A DNA stretch of 30,273 nucleotides from Burkholderiaceae bacterium (lineage in GTDB: Bacteria > Pseudomonadota > Gammaproteobacteria > Burkholderiales > Burkholderiaceae). Of the stretch, positions 17,120 to 25,370 are shown piece after piece (positions within the stretch are counted from its first letter, which is position 1; the number at the start of each line of letters is the position of its first letter). The notes beneath the pieces are model-generated. The model did not search any database, was not told where the DNA came from, and saw only the letters and a list, made by a program, of their open reading frames with translations. The position numbers were made by a program, and so were the translations under genes. The stretch spans positions 1-30,273 of the forward strand of contig CANCQD010000019.1 of the NCBI GenBank assembly GCA_947380285.1, in the 5' to 3' direction.

Positions 17120-18241
17120 TTAACTGCAAGGGTTAGGAGCAAGACGAACTTGCAAATAACGTAAACCTAAATAAGCTCCAAAAATAAATCCTGGTAAGGC
17201 CAGTATCGAACCAAGTGCTAGCGTTGAAATGCCACTCAAACCTTGTCCCACTGTGCAACCTAAGGCAGTAACGCCACCAAAACCCATCAATGCAGCGCCG
17301 ACCAAATGATTTGCAGTGTCTTCAGTATTGCGAAAAGATTCCCAGCGGAACGATTTTGTTGCAATAGAGATCGCGGCTGATCCTAAGATCATCCCCAAAA
17401 CCGCCATGATGCCGACAGTTAACACTTTAGAGGTATCGCTGTACATCATTAGCCAGTCCAGTGAATAGGCATACGGGGCTACAAAAGATAAGCTCTCCAT
17501 ACGTCCAGAGTTAGTGACTAAAAATACCTCTTCTAAAGTATTAGGATCTTCAGCAACAAAGCCGAGATTTCCAGACACCCACCATACGCCACAGATCGCT
17601 AAACCAACAGCAATACCTGCAAATATATTTTCAGCAGTCCAAAATGCTTTACTCATAAAGGCGTATGCAATAAACGCAGCGCCAATGAGTAGGCCTAGAG
17701 CCAAATGAAGATCAGGACGTGCGATACCTAGAGGGGCACTTAAAAGACTAGGTAGATCTTGTGGAGTATTAAAAGCAATAAAGAAAGTATCTAGAGTGTT
17801 AATGCGAATAACTCCTAAGAACCCCCGCATCGTCATATAGGCCGTTAAACCCAGCACCATAAATACAACGATAGACTTTAAATTACCGCCGCCGATACGA
17901 ATAAGTGTTTTACTGCCGCACCCTGATGCCAAAACCATTCCGAAGCCAAACAAGATACTTCCCACAGCAGTGGAAAGCCATAAAAATTTACTGCCGGTAT
18001 ACATACTCTTTAGGGGATCAATAAACCCGAAATAAGACATTAAAGTAAAGCCAATAATGGCAACGCCAATGGCTAAGAACCATTGCTTTAAACGATCCCA
18101 GCTAGACATGATGAAGACATCAGAAACTGCCCCCATGCTACAAAATCCAGTCTTTTGCATGACTGCACCCAAGAAAAAGGTGATTGCAAAAGTTGCCCAG
18201 AGGACTGACTTACTTAGAGAGCTGATATCAACAACATCCAT
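17120..18241 (-). CDS. YeeE/YedE full-length sulfur-compound transporter (SoxT / TsuA-like)
   Basis: A 373-residue polytopic membrane protein with roughly nine to ten hydrophobic helices. Three cysteines sit in the expected repeat motifs: TGFCSMG (C34), ASGCGSKT (C108) and ALGCTVGQG (C329). In the thiosulfate transporter TsuA, three such cysteines line the substrate path. Within a sox locus it would fit the SoxT group, proposed to carry thiosulfate or a sulfur derivative into the cytoplasm, but assignment to SoxT rather than another YeeE branch needs a tree. It follows the cytochrome gene by 20 bases and precedes the half-size pair. Confidence 0.9.
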   Translation of the reverse strand: MDVVDISSLSKSVLWATFAITFFLGAVMQKTGFCSMGAVSDVFIMSSWDRLKQWFLAIGVAIIGFTLMSYFGFIDPLKSMYTGSKFLWLSTAVGSILFGFGMVLASGCGSKTLIRIGGGNLKSIVVFMVLGLTAYMTMRGFLGVIRINTLDTFFIAFNTPQDLPSLLSAPLGIARPDLHLALGLLIGAAFIAYAFMSKAFWTAENIFAGIAVGLAICGVWWVSGNLGFVAEDPNTLEEVFLVTNSGRMESLSFVAPYAYSLDWLMMYSDTSKVLTVGIMAVLGMILGSAAISIATKSFRWESFRNTEDTANHLVGAALMGFGGVTALGCTVGQGLSGISTLALGSILALPGFIFGAYLGLRYLQVRLAPNPCS

Positions 18242-18261
18242 AGCGACTATATCTTGAAAAA

Positions 18262-18579
18262 TTAAGGTTTGAATTTATAAAATTGTTGATTAAGAAAAGC
18301 AGCAACGTCTGCTTCATCTTCCGGGAATAAATCGAGACGGAGTTCCGTATTACAAAGGGCAACCATCTTCTTTAAATCAGCGAAGGTTTTAACCTTACCG
18401 TCAGAGCGGGTGTAAATCATATCGCCGTTACTAAAACCACTTTTCTTGGCGTGGCAGGCGTAACACTTTTGCTGATCAATGGCCTTACCATTTGCCAAAT
18501 CCGGGGCGGCAATCGCTGGCGCACTTATTAGCGCACTCAATAAGATTGCAGCAATGGATTGGGAAAGAGTCATTTTCAT
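18262..18579 (-). CDS. Small periplasmic cytochrome c
   Basis: A 105-residue exported protein with an N-terminal signal peptide (hydrophobic ILLSALISAPAIAA, cleavage near residue 25) and one heme site, CYACH (C39, C42, H43). A second region, LCNTELRLDLFPEDEADV, adds a further cysteine (C76). Met54 or Met72 could be the distal heme ligand. The role is presumably to accept electrons from Sox proteins and pass them toward the oxidase, by context. It lies between the metallohydrolase gene (71 bases upstream) and the full-length YeeE gene. The name of a specific cytochrome family could not be assigned. Confidence 0.85.
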   Translation of the reverse strand: MKMTLSQSIAAILLSALISAPAIAAPDLANGKAIDQQKCYACHAKKSGFSNGDMIYTRSDGKVKTFADLKKMVALCNTELRLDLFPEDEADVAAFLNQQFYKFKP

Positions 18580-18650
18580 TACAAATCAAGGATTTAGCAT
18601 TAATCCTCTATTTTAAGGCCCAATAGCCGAATTTGCCTTACTCGTCTGGC

Positions 18651-19604
18651 TTACTCAGCCTGAATAGAGAGGTAGACGTTATAGGCATTCATACGATTGG
18701 CCGCTCTAAAAAGTGGCATTCCCTCATATTCTGACCAATCAGCCTGCTTATAGGCATCCTCGAACGGATCCATATTAATAGCCGCTTTGGACATAGATTC
18801 GCGCAAATATTTCAAATAGTTCCTGGTAAAGACAATATCCTCAACTGGCTTAACCGAATAATTACCATGGCCAGGAATGACAATATTCGGATTTAGTTTT
18901 TCGATTTCATCTAGAGCTACTAGCCACCCCTTGCTATCCGCATTTCCAACAAATGGAATGCGTCCTCTGAATACAAGATCACCTGCAAAGAGCACCTTCT
19001 CCGAAGGGACATATACCATGAGATCTTCGGGTGCATGAGCGGGCCCCACCCTGCTGATCAAGAAATCAACACCACCTATTGTCAATTTCGATTTTTGATC
19101 AATCCATACATCAGCAGAAATGAGCCTTGTATTTGCATTTACCCAAGGGGCAAAATCAATTCTGGAGGCAATCAAGCGCTGCTTTGCAGTTTCTGAGGAA
19201 AGATAATTTCGCCCCTCTCCTTGCGCATAAATCTTTGCGCCAATCTTTTTAAATTCCTGCAAACCATAAATATGATCGGCGTGATAGTGGCTAACAATGA
19301 TGGCAACAATTTTTTGCGAAGTAATTTTCTGAATTTCAGCAATCAACTTTTGCGCAAGAATAGGCGAGCCTAAGGCATCAACCACGACCACTCCACCAGG
19401 CGTGACAACAAACCCAGCATTCGAGATAAAGTTTTGATTAGCGCTACTCCCCAACTCTGGAAAGCCCCGCACAAAATAAGTATGAGGCGCTACTTGGATA
19501 GGTTTCAGTTGAACTGAATCAGCAGGCTTTGCCTGCCCAAAAGCTGAACTCCAAAATACAAGGGATCCCAAAAGGATCCCCGTCAGACTCTTTAAGCATT
19601 GCAT
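18651..19604 (-). CDS. Exported MBL-fold metallohydrolase (SoxH-like)
   Basis: Metallo-beta-lactamase-fold protein with intact metal-binding residues: HYHADH (106-111), H190 (GPAHAPED), D209 (FAGDLVF) and H246 (GHGNYS), enough for a dinuclear site. A signal peptide covers about residues 1-23, placing it in the periplasm. The frame is open to 19640, but ATG at 19604 (MQCLKSLTG) gives a standard signal peptide and starts 11 bases after the upstream stop, whereas 19640 would overlap the DsrE gene; 317 residues. MBL proteins called SoxH occur in sox loci of Paracoccus and others; the substrate is not firmly known and a thiol-ester or persulfide is only a guess. Confidence 0.86.
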   Translation of the reverse strand: MQCLKSLTGILLGSLVFWSSAFGQAKPADSVQLKPIQVAPHTYFVRGFPELGSSANQNFISNAGFVVTPGGVVVVDALGSPILAQKLIAEIQKITSQKIVAIIVSHYHADHIYGLQEFKKIGAKIYAQGEGRNYLSSETAKQRLIASRIDFAPWVNANTRLISADVWIDQKSKLTIGGVDFLISRVGPAHAPEDLMVYVPSEKVLFAGDLVFRGRIPFVGNADSKGWLVALDEIEKLNPNIVIPGHGNYSVKPVEDIVFTRNYLKYLRESMSKAAINMDPFEDAYKQADWSEYEGMPLFRAANRMNAYNVYLSIQAE

Positions 19605-19614
19605 GCTGGATTGC

Positions 19615-20055
19615 TTAAGGCTTGATGTAGGCAAAACCATCTTTATATTGCAGGTCCGCTACGCGCACCACACCTGATGGGGTGAAATCCGCATCCAGTG
19701 TGAACTGATCTTTTTTCAAATTACGGTTCTTTAAAGTGATCTCACACACTTCAAACTTCACACCGCGAGATTTAAGTGCTCCTACTAATGGCGCATATTC
19801 CACATTGTTTTTCTTATCTTTGGCACCTTCCATCAACATATCAACACCATTAGCATGAGTCACAACAATAATGATGGTATTGGGAGAAGTATCCAAATGA
19901 TTGCGAATATTGCGCAGGCCTTTTAGACCTTGAGCTTCTGCATCATCAATGTGATAAACCACTTTAGTATTGCCAGCAGATTGAGCTGAAGCAGCAGAGC
20001 ACAACCCAAATGCAATGGCCGCAACAACGGTAATGATAGAAAGTAGTTTTTTCAT
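19615..20055 (-). CDS. Exported DsrE-family protein
   Basis: A 146-residue DsrE/F-fold protein that, unlike the cytoplasmic sulfur carriers DsrE and TusD, begins with a clear signal peptide (MKKLLSIITVVAAIAF, cleavage near AASAQ, residue 25). The fold is recognised from KVVYHIDD, TIIIVVTHANGVDMLM and GVKFEVCEITLKNR. C104 is the only cysteine of the mature protein and occupies the sulfur-carrier position. Start ATG 20055 is preferred to the in-frame ATG at 20088, which abuts the soxB stop. It follows soxB by 33 bases. Likely a periplasmic persulfide carrier or binding protein; inferred. Confidence 0.87.
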   Translation of the reverse strand: MKKLLSIITVVAAIAFGLCSAASAQSAGNTKVVYHIDDAEAQGLKGLRNIRNHLDTSPNTIIIVVTHANGVDMLMEGAKDKKNNVEYAPLVGALKSRGVKFEVCEITLKNRNLKKDQFTLDADFTPSGVVRVADLQYKDGFAYIKP

Positions 20056-20088
20056 GCTTAATTCTCGTTTAGTTAAATATGTAGTCAA

Positions 20089-21819
20089 TTAAATTGGGGC
20101 CATGCCAGGATTACTGGCAACGCCTTTGATAATCGGCTCGTTAAGCTTAACTGCTTTCACGACTTTGACATCGCGCAAGTGACGCTCCATCACATCCCAA
20201 ATGGCTTCGCCACCTGCATTTTTAGCCTCTTCACTAACTGGAGCCCAGCCGGCGACCTTATAAGTCTTGTTTGCTTCAATAGGTTTGCCATTCAGACGCA
20301 TATCCGTAATACGCTTACCTGCAGTTTGTGCTGGATCAATGGTGTACTGCATTCCACCAACGCGCACCATATCGCCGCCCTGCTGGTAATACGGATCAGG
20401 ATTAAATAGGTTATCTGCTACGTCCTCTAGAATGGTTTTGATTGTCTCTCCACTCATATTAGTAACGGTGGTGTATGGATAGGTAATTGCCGTTTGATCG
20501 AGGAGATTTTCACGAGTAATCGCCTGACCTGGCAAAAGACTGGTTCCCCAACGGAAGCCTGGCGAGAAAGCAATCTCCGCATTCTTCTGTGCCATTAATC
20601 CATCTAGAATTAACTGATCAAAGCTACCGTTAAAGTTACCACGGCGATACAAGAGGCCCTCTGTAGTTGCTAACTTCTCATTGAGCTTTGCTTCATACGG
20701 AGCTCTGACTTTAGCAATCAACTTATTCATCGTTGGGTCTGCTGGAATCATATTAGAGAATATTGGGAATAGCTTGTAGCGGAAATCCACTGGCTTGCCA
20801 CCTTTGACATCAAAATCCAAAACACCTAAAAACTTACTATTGGAGCCAGCGTTGGTAACCAGAGTTACACCGCCTGCATTCTTTACCTTCACCGGAATAG
20901 GCACTCCATCATGAGTATGTCCACCCAAGATTGCATCCAAACCTCGCACGCGAGAGGCCATCTTCAGGTCCACATCCATGCCGTTGTGAGATAGGAGAAC
21001 TACTACCTTTGCACCTTTTGATCTCACTTCATCAATGGTCTTTTGCATATTCTCTTCTTGGATACCAAAAGTCCAATCCGGAGTGAAATAACGAGGATTT
21101 GCAATCGGCGTATACGGGAAGGCTTGGCCGATGATGGCAACCTGTATGCCGTTCTGAACTTTCATGACGTATGGGTTAAAGACCATATCCCCAAAGTCTG
21201 CTGTCTTAATATTTTGGGCAATAAAGGAAACTTTTCCCTTGAAGTCGCCATTGACGATTTCCATGACGCGCTTCTCACCTAGCGTCATTTCCCAATGCGG
21301 CGTCATCACATCTACGCCTAATGCAAGAGCGGCATCAACCATGTCTTGGCCATTGGTCCAAAGCGCCGTGCCAGAACCTTGCCAGGTATCTCCACCATCG
21401 AGCAATAAAGCGCTAGGACGATTTGCCTTCATTTGCTTAATCAATGTAGCCATATGGGCAAAACCACCCATCTTGCCGTAGTTTTGGGCGGCTGCAACGT
21501 AATCCAAATACGTAAAAGCATGAGCATCACGTGTGCCTGGTGGAATACCATTCGCTTTTAAGAAATATTCGCCAACTAAGTGCGGCGTTTTACCTTCTTG
21601 AGCGCCGATACCTAGATTTACATTAGGCTCGCGAAAGTAAATTGGCAGTAGCTGAGCATGGCAGTCTGTGAAATGCAGAAAGTGCACATTACCAAATTTA
21701 GGTAAGTCATAAAATTTTTGCGCAGTACTTTGCGCATTCACAAAATTTGACTGCAAGCTCATTCCGCCTGCAGAGGCAATCGCTAAAGCCTGCAAAAAAT
21801 CGCGGCGACTTAAAGACAT
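20089..21819 (-). CDS. soxB: Thiosulfohydrolase SoxB
   Basis: Periplasmic dinuclear-manganese enzyme that hydrolyses the sulfonate from SoxY-bound cysteine S-thiosulfonate, releasing sulfate. A Tat signal starts the protein (SRRDFLQ). Metal-binding motifs of the 5'-nucleotidase-like phosphoesterase fold are visible: FTDCHAQ (D52, H54), DGGDTWQGSG (D144), SHNGMD and GGHTHDG. 576 residues is standard for SoxB. The ATG at 21819 has AAGGGGA upstream. A stable hairpin lies between soxX and this gene, so its expression may be tuned separately from the upstream sox genes. Confidence 0.97.
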   Translation of the reverse strand: MSLSRRDFLQALAIASAGGMSLQSNFVNAQSTAQKFYDLPKFGNVHFLHFTDCHAQLLPIYFREPNVNLGIGAQEGKTPHLVGEYFLKANGIPPGTRDAHAFTYLDYVAAAQNYGKMGGFAHMATLIKQMKANRPSALLLDGGDTWQGSGTALWTNGQDMVDAALALGVDVMTPHWEMTLGEKRVMEIVNGDFKGKVSFIAQNIKTADFGDMVFNPYVMKVQNGIQVAIIGQAFPYTPIANPRYFTPDWTFGIQEENMQKTIDEVRSKGAKVVVLLSHNGMDVDLKMASRVRGLDAILGGHTHDGVPIPVKVKNAGGVTLVTNAGSNSKFLGVLDFDVKGGKPVDFRYKLFPIFSNMIPADPTMNKLIAKVRAPYEAKLNEKLATTEGLLYRRGNFNGSFDQLILDGLMAQKNAEIAFSPGFRWGTSLLPGQAITRENLLDQTAITYPYTTVTNMSGETIKTILEDVADNLFNPDPYYQQGGDMVRVGGMQYTIDPAQTAGKRITDMRLNGKPIEANKTYKVAGWAPVSEEAKNAGGEAIWDVMERHLRDVKVVKAVKLNEPIIKGVASNPGMAPI

Positions 21820-21834
21820 AACATTCCCCTTATG

Positions 21835-21860
21835 AAAACAGGCCTGTCGGCCTGTTTTTT
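21835..21860. terminator. Hairpin between soxX and soxB (partial terminator or processing site)
   Basis: Ten-bp inverted repeat AAAACAGGCC (21835-21844) and GGCCTGTTTT (21849-21858), loop TGTC. On the plus strand six Ts follow, a good terminator; on the coding (minus) strand only TTTT then C. It stands 15 bases before the soxB start, in the path of sox transcription. Confidence 0.6.
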
Positions 21861-21866
21861 GCTTCT

Positions 21867-22505
21867 TTATTGATTTACTGGTGAAGCAGGATCAAGCAGC
21901 AATGCCATGACATCCTGAATCTGTTGCTCATTTAAGAGTTTGAAGTGTGCAAAGCGCGGCATATTGCTACATGCGTTGTATGCCTTAGAATTATTAATAC
22001 GATTCCAGGTATAGGTCACCACTTCTTGTGAGTAGCCGCGCATCTTTCCATAACCCGTTAATGATGGGCCGATGTTTCCATAAGAAATTTCTTTTGGATC
22101 AATCTGGTGACAGTTATAACAACCTCCGCCAATGACGGTGTCAGCCTTATCGGTCCAAGTCGCACCGCGACCACTTTGCGCAATGGCTTCACCCTTCTTC
22201 CAATCGCCAATGTACTTACCATCAGATGGCTGCTTAATGCTGCCCATATTCATCTTCTGAATCTTTTCACGCATTTTTTCACCTTGCTTGCTATTGGCAA
22301 ACACGGGATCGGAACAAAACTTTTGAGTCTCGTCTTGCGCAATACGATCTAATCCCGCGATGCCATCGGCCTTAAAGCTGTCAGTCATCATTTTGTTGAA
22401 CTTGGGATCATTCTTTTGTTGAGCCACTGCTGCGTTCTGCATGAGGCATGTGGCTAGAATAAATCCAGAAACTGTTAAGAGTTTTTTGATGTGGGTAATT
22501 TTCAT
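21867..22505 (-). CDS. soxX: Sulfur oxidation cytochrome SoxX
   Basis: Heme subunit of the SoxAX complex, which oxidatively attaches thiosulfate to the SoxY cysteine in the periplasm. The signal peptide covers about residues 1-29 (cleavage near AVAQQ). The single heme motif is CYNCH (C129-H133) followed by GNIGPSLTGYG, and NMPRF supplies the distal Met182. An N-terminal helical extension of about 80 residues precedes the cytochrome domain, including a free C64. At 212 residues it is a longer variant than the about 150-residue Paracoccus protein. It follows soxA by 19 bases. Confidence 0.95.
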   Translation of the reverse strand: MKITHIKKLLTVSGFILATCLMQNAAVAQQKNDPKFNKMMTDSFKADGIAGLDRIAQDETQKFCSDPVFANSKQGEKMREKIQKMNMGSIKQPSDGKYIGDWKKGEAIAQSGRGATWTDKADTVIGGGCYNCHQIDPKEISYGNIGPSLTGYGKMRGYSQEVVTYTWNRINNSKAYNACSNMPRFAHFKLLNEQQIQDVMALLLDPASPVNQ

Positions 22506-22524
22506 AATCTCTATCTCTTATCTC

Positions 22525-23340
22525 TTAACGCTTCAATCCAGGGGTCTCTACAGTCCCGCCATTAGCAGTCTTCGCCATATACATCGATAAAGCGATGGTG
22601 ACATCAGATCCGTAAATAGGGAACGGAAAACGTTGCTGACGATAGCAATCATTTAAACGTTGCTGCATTGTCCAAAACTGACCGCTCGATACGCGATAGG
22701 CAGGCCAGTAACCCCAACCCATCGCCGCACCCTTCTGAGTTGTAATGTTTGGCAAATCTTGCAAGCGAATACGTTTTCCATCTTCGCCATGACAGGAAGC
22801 GCATGAGAAGTCCATTGGGCCGCCCTGGAAAAAGAATGCGCGCTTACCAAGCTCATACATTTCTTTTTCTTTGGGGTGCGCTGTGCTTACTTGAATTTTG
22901 TCACCCTTAGATAAAGTGACTACGTAAGCAACAATGGCCTCCATATCCTTCTTGGGACCTTTTTGAAATGGTGCATCAACCATCTCTTGTGGATCGCGAC
23001 CTTGAAGCTTCTGCATACAAGTCATTAAGCGAGACTCGAGATCTTGAACTTTATTTGTATCTTTGAAATAACGTGGCAGCTGCGCTGCTGCGCCCTTCAC
23101 TACTCCTGGTCCTAGTCCTAAATCACACTTCTCTAAGGTAGCATTCTTGGGTCCAGCAGGCTTTTTCCAAAGATCTTCACCAGCTGCCTCATACAGTTCT
23201 GAAGGGTTGCCATCAGCAATCATCTCGCGATATTTTGCAATATCGTCTGTCGCACTTTTTTGTGCCGATACAGAAGATGAGACTGTTAATAAAGCAGCCA
23301 TCATTCCTGAGGCTAACCCTAAAGTAAATTTACGCTGCAT
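22525..23340 (-). CDS. soxA: Sulfur oxidation c-type cytochrome SoxA, one-heme type
   Basis: Catalytic subunit of SoxAX. Signal peptide about 1-26. Only one heme motif is present, CASCH (C180-H184); at the place of the N-terminal heme of diheme SoxA there are isolated cysteines C72 and C108, likely a disulfide. The active-site cysteine C232 is in LNDCYRQQRFP, the residue that carries a persulfide and ligates the heme. The frame opens at a TTG (23355), but ATG at 23340 has AAAGGG 8 bases upstream and gives 271 residues. Found between soxZ and soxX in the usual order. Confidence 0.95.
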   Translation of the reverse strand: MQRKFTLGLASGMMAALLTVSSSVSAQKSATDDIAKYREMIADGNPSELYEAAGEDLWKKPAGPKNATLEKCDLGLGPGVVKGAAAQLPRYFKDTNKVQDLESRLMTCMQKLQGRDPQEMVDAPFQKGPKKDMEAIVAYVVTLSKGDKIQVSTAHPKEKEMYELGKRAFFFQGGPMDFSCASCHGEDGKRIRLQDLPNITTQKGAAMGWGYWPAYRVSSGQFWTMQQRLNDCYRQQRFPFPIYGSDVTIALSMYMAKTANGGTVETPGLKR

Positions 23341-23396
23341 TTGCAACCCTTTCAAAACCCATGAGATGGTAAAGATTTAATGATTCAACAAGCAAA

Positions 23397-23705
23397 TTAC
23401 GATGCAGTTGCTTCGTCAGTGCGCTTGTCACCTTTACTATCTATCCAGTTCACAACAATCTTGTCGCCCTTAGCGCCCTTGTATTTAAAATTCAAGAATG
23501 GATCCTTAGAAACTGCTGGACCAAACTGACCATTTAAAACATCTTTGCCATTAGCTTTGACGTTGATCGTAGTGATGTGCCATGCAGGAATCGTTTTGCC
23601 GGCAGCGTCCTTACGCTGACCAGATTCCATATCGTGTTTCATCAAAATTTTTACATCCACAATTCCACCGTTTTCGGCCGCTCTAACGCGCATTGGATCA
23701 GACAT
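23397..23705 (-). CDS. soxZ: Thiosulfate oxidation carrier SoxZ
   Basis: Non-covalent partner of SoxY in the SoxYZ carrier complex. 102 residues with no own signal peptide, as expected since SoxZ is exported with SoxY by the Tat path. Recognised by MRVRAAENGGIVDVKILMKH, IPAWHITTI and the immunoglobulin-like C-terminal strand DKIVVNWIDSKGD. Strong ribosome site AGAGGAA upstream of the ATG. It follows soxY by 56 bases. Confidence 0.95.
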   Translation of the reverse strand: MSDPMRVRAAENGGIVDVKILMKHDMESGQRKDAAGKTIPAWHITTINVKANGKDVLNGQFGPAVSKDPFLNFKYKGAKGDKIVVNWIDSKGDKRTDEATAS

Positions 23706-23761
23706 ATATTCCTCTTGTAATCTAGTAATTAATTAATGGTTTTTATTCGGGTTGAGGGCAA

Positions 23762-24214
23762 TTAACCGCCGCAACCACCCAAGGTCACTTTCACTTCCTT
23801 CACAGCCATACTCCATTTGCCATCGGCTTTTACCAAGGCATAGACGTTGGAGGTTTGACCCATCTTGATACGAGTAGTAACAAAAGGCTCTGTACCAGCA
23901 GGAATAAAGAATTGCGCCGCTAAGGCACTTGGGTTTTTCTCAACCAAGATTGCCATCTGTTCTGCTTTAAGAGTAGTGACAATTCCCACTGGAACTACTG
24001 CACCATTTTCTGCAATATCAGGGGCGTTCAAAGTAACGGCGCCAGATTTGTCTGGGCTGCCTGCACCTAGAATCTTGAACACATCATCCAGACTCTTGCC
24101 TTCGAAAGCGGCTTTATTCCACTCTTGGGCTTGGGCTACGCTAATAAGACCCGCAGAAGCCATTAAGCCGAAAACGGCTGAATATTTCAATAAACTGCGT
24201 CGCTGCTGATTCAT
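23762..24214 (-). CDS. soxY: Thiosulfate oxidation carrier SoxY
   Basis: Carries the sulfur intermediates of the Sox cycle on the C-terminal swinging arm, here GGCGG with C148 two residues from the end. The N-terminus has a Tat-type signal (QQRRSLLKYSAVFGL), cleaved near AQAQ (residue 30). 150 residues is usual. Strong ribosome site AAAGGAG upstream of the ATG at 24214. Placed after soxD with a gap of about 70 bases and before soxZ. Confidence 0.96.
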   Translation of the reverse strand: MNQQRRSLLKYSAVFGLMASAGLISVAQAQEWNKAAFEGKSLDDVFKILGAGSPDKSGAVTLNAPDIAENGAVVPVGIVTTLKAEQMAILVEKNPSALAAQFFIPAGTEPFVTTRIKMGQTSNVYALVKADGKWSMAVKEVKVTLGGCGG

Positions 24215-24281
24215 AAAAACTCCTTTAATAATCTACTCTTAGTATCAAATATAGCGGTATTTCAAAAAACCTTCGGTAAAT

Positions 24282-25370
24282 CTATTGCCCGGTGAGCACC
24301 CAGCGCACAAGAGTCGCCCGGTCCTCATCCGATAACTGTGACTGTGGTGGCATTGGAATAGCTCCCCATACCCCCGAACCCCCGCTCTTGACCTTAGCCA
24401 TGAGCTTTTCTTGAGCTCCGCTCTGCCCTTTATATTTCGCCGCAATATCAGCGATAGAGGGACCTACTAATTTGGCATTCGGAGCGTGACATGCGGAACA
24501 GTTCTCGTTTTTAAATAGAGCCGCAGGACCTTTAGTGTTGGCAGCGTGAGTATCGGCAGCATGTGCTAGGCCTTCACCCGCAGAACCAGGTAACTGAGCA
24601 ATTGGTGGCTTAGTGGAATCCGAGCCACGATATGGTCCATACAAGCGATTTTGCTCGGCAATATTGCCATGGGCATTTCTAGCGAAATCTGGAAGAGAGG
24701 ATCCAATTTGCACAAACTTCACGCAATTATTCATACAAGAGGAACCATTTACATCTGGCTTGCCATTGACACTCCAGAAGCCATGATTACGCGTCATACC
24801 ATTGCGATTAGGCATCTTCTTTTGCACATCTGCAATATTGGTATTGCTCAATACAAAATCATCCGGAACAATTTCGCCTAAGCTCAAAATAAATGCAACT
24901 AGAGCATACGTGTCATCTGGCGTTAATGATCTTGGTGCATTCCAAGGCATTGCGCGATAGATGTAATCCCACAAAGTAGAAACGGTTGGCACCTTCATCA
25001 AGGTAGTGCGCTGCGGCTGCTTACGATCAGCCAAAGAGGCAACCCTACCCGTCTTCACATCATCAGCAGTTGTTCCACCCGCAATTGGCGTGAAGATCTC
25101 ATTCGATTCACCGAAGACACCGTGACAGCTGGCGCACTTAGCCTCCCAAATTGCTTGACCCTGCTCTACAGAACCAGATCCTTTTGGCAAGCCCTTAAAG
25201 TCTGGGCGCACATCAATGTCCCAAGCCATCACTTCTGCTGGAGTTGCATTTCTTCCAATGCCTGGAAACTTAGCGGAGCCCTGTGTACTTTGTGCAATCG
25301 CAATCTGGGCAGCTAATACTGTAATACTTAGCAGACTCAAACGAGCAATAAAATTAACCGACTTGAACAT
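24282..25370 (-). CDS. soxD: Sulfane dehydrogenase diheme cytochrome SoxD
   Basis: Electron-accepting subunit of Sox(CD)2, which oxidises the sulfane sulfur on SoxY. Signal peptide about residues 1-26. Two heme motifs: CASCH (C79-H83) in the first domain and CSACH (C291-H295) in the last 75 residues; a middle segment holds PWNAPRSLTPDD and the cysteine-rich SSCMNNCVKF. 362 residues is normal. The start overlaps the end of soxC by 17 bases, with GAGGTGA as ribosome site inside soxC, so the two are translationally coupled. Confidence 0.95.
   Translation of the reverse strand: MFKSVNFIARLSLLSITVLAAQIAIAQSTQGSAKFPGIGRNATPAEVMAWDIDVRPDFKGLPKGSGSVEQGQAIWEAKCASCHGVFGESNEIFTPIAGGTTADDVKTGRVASLADRKQPQRTTLMKVPTVSTLWDYIYRAMPWNAPRSLTPDDTYALVAFILSLGEIVPDDFVLSNTNIADVQKKMPNRNGMTRNHGFWSVNGKPDVNGSSCMNNCVKFVQIGSSLPDFARNAHGNIAEQNRLYGPYRGSDSTKPPIAQLPGSAGEGLAHAADTHAANTKGPAALFKNENCSACHAPNAKLVGPSIADIAAKYKGQSGAQEKLMAKVKSGGSGVWGAIPMPPQSQLSDEDRATLVRWVLTGQ

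Noticed and set aside
21043..21481. Plus-strand open frames of 79 and 105 codons within soxB
   Set aside because: They are antisense to well-conserved SoxB motifs and show no recognisable protein features.
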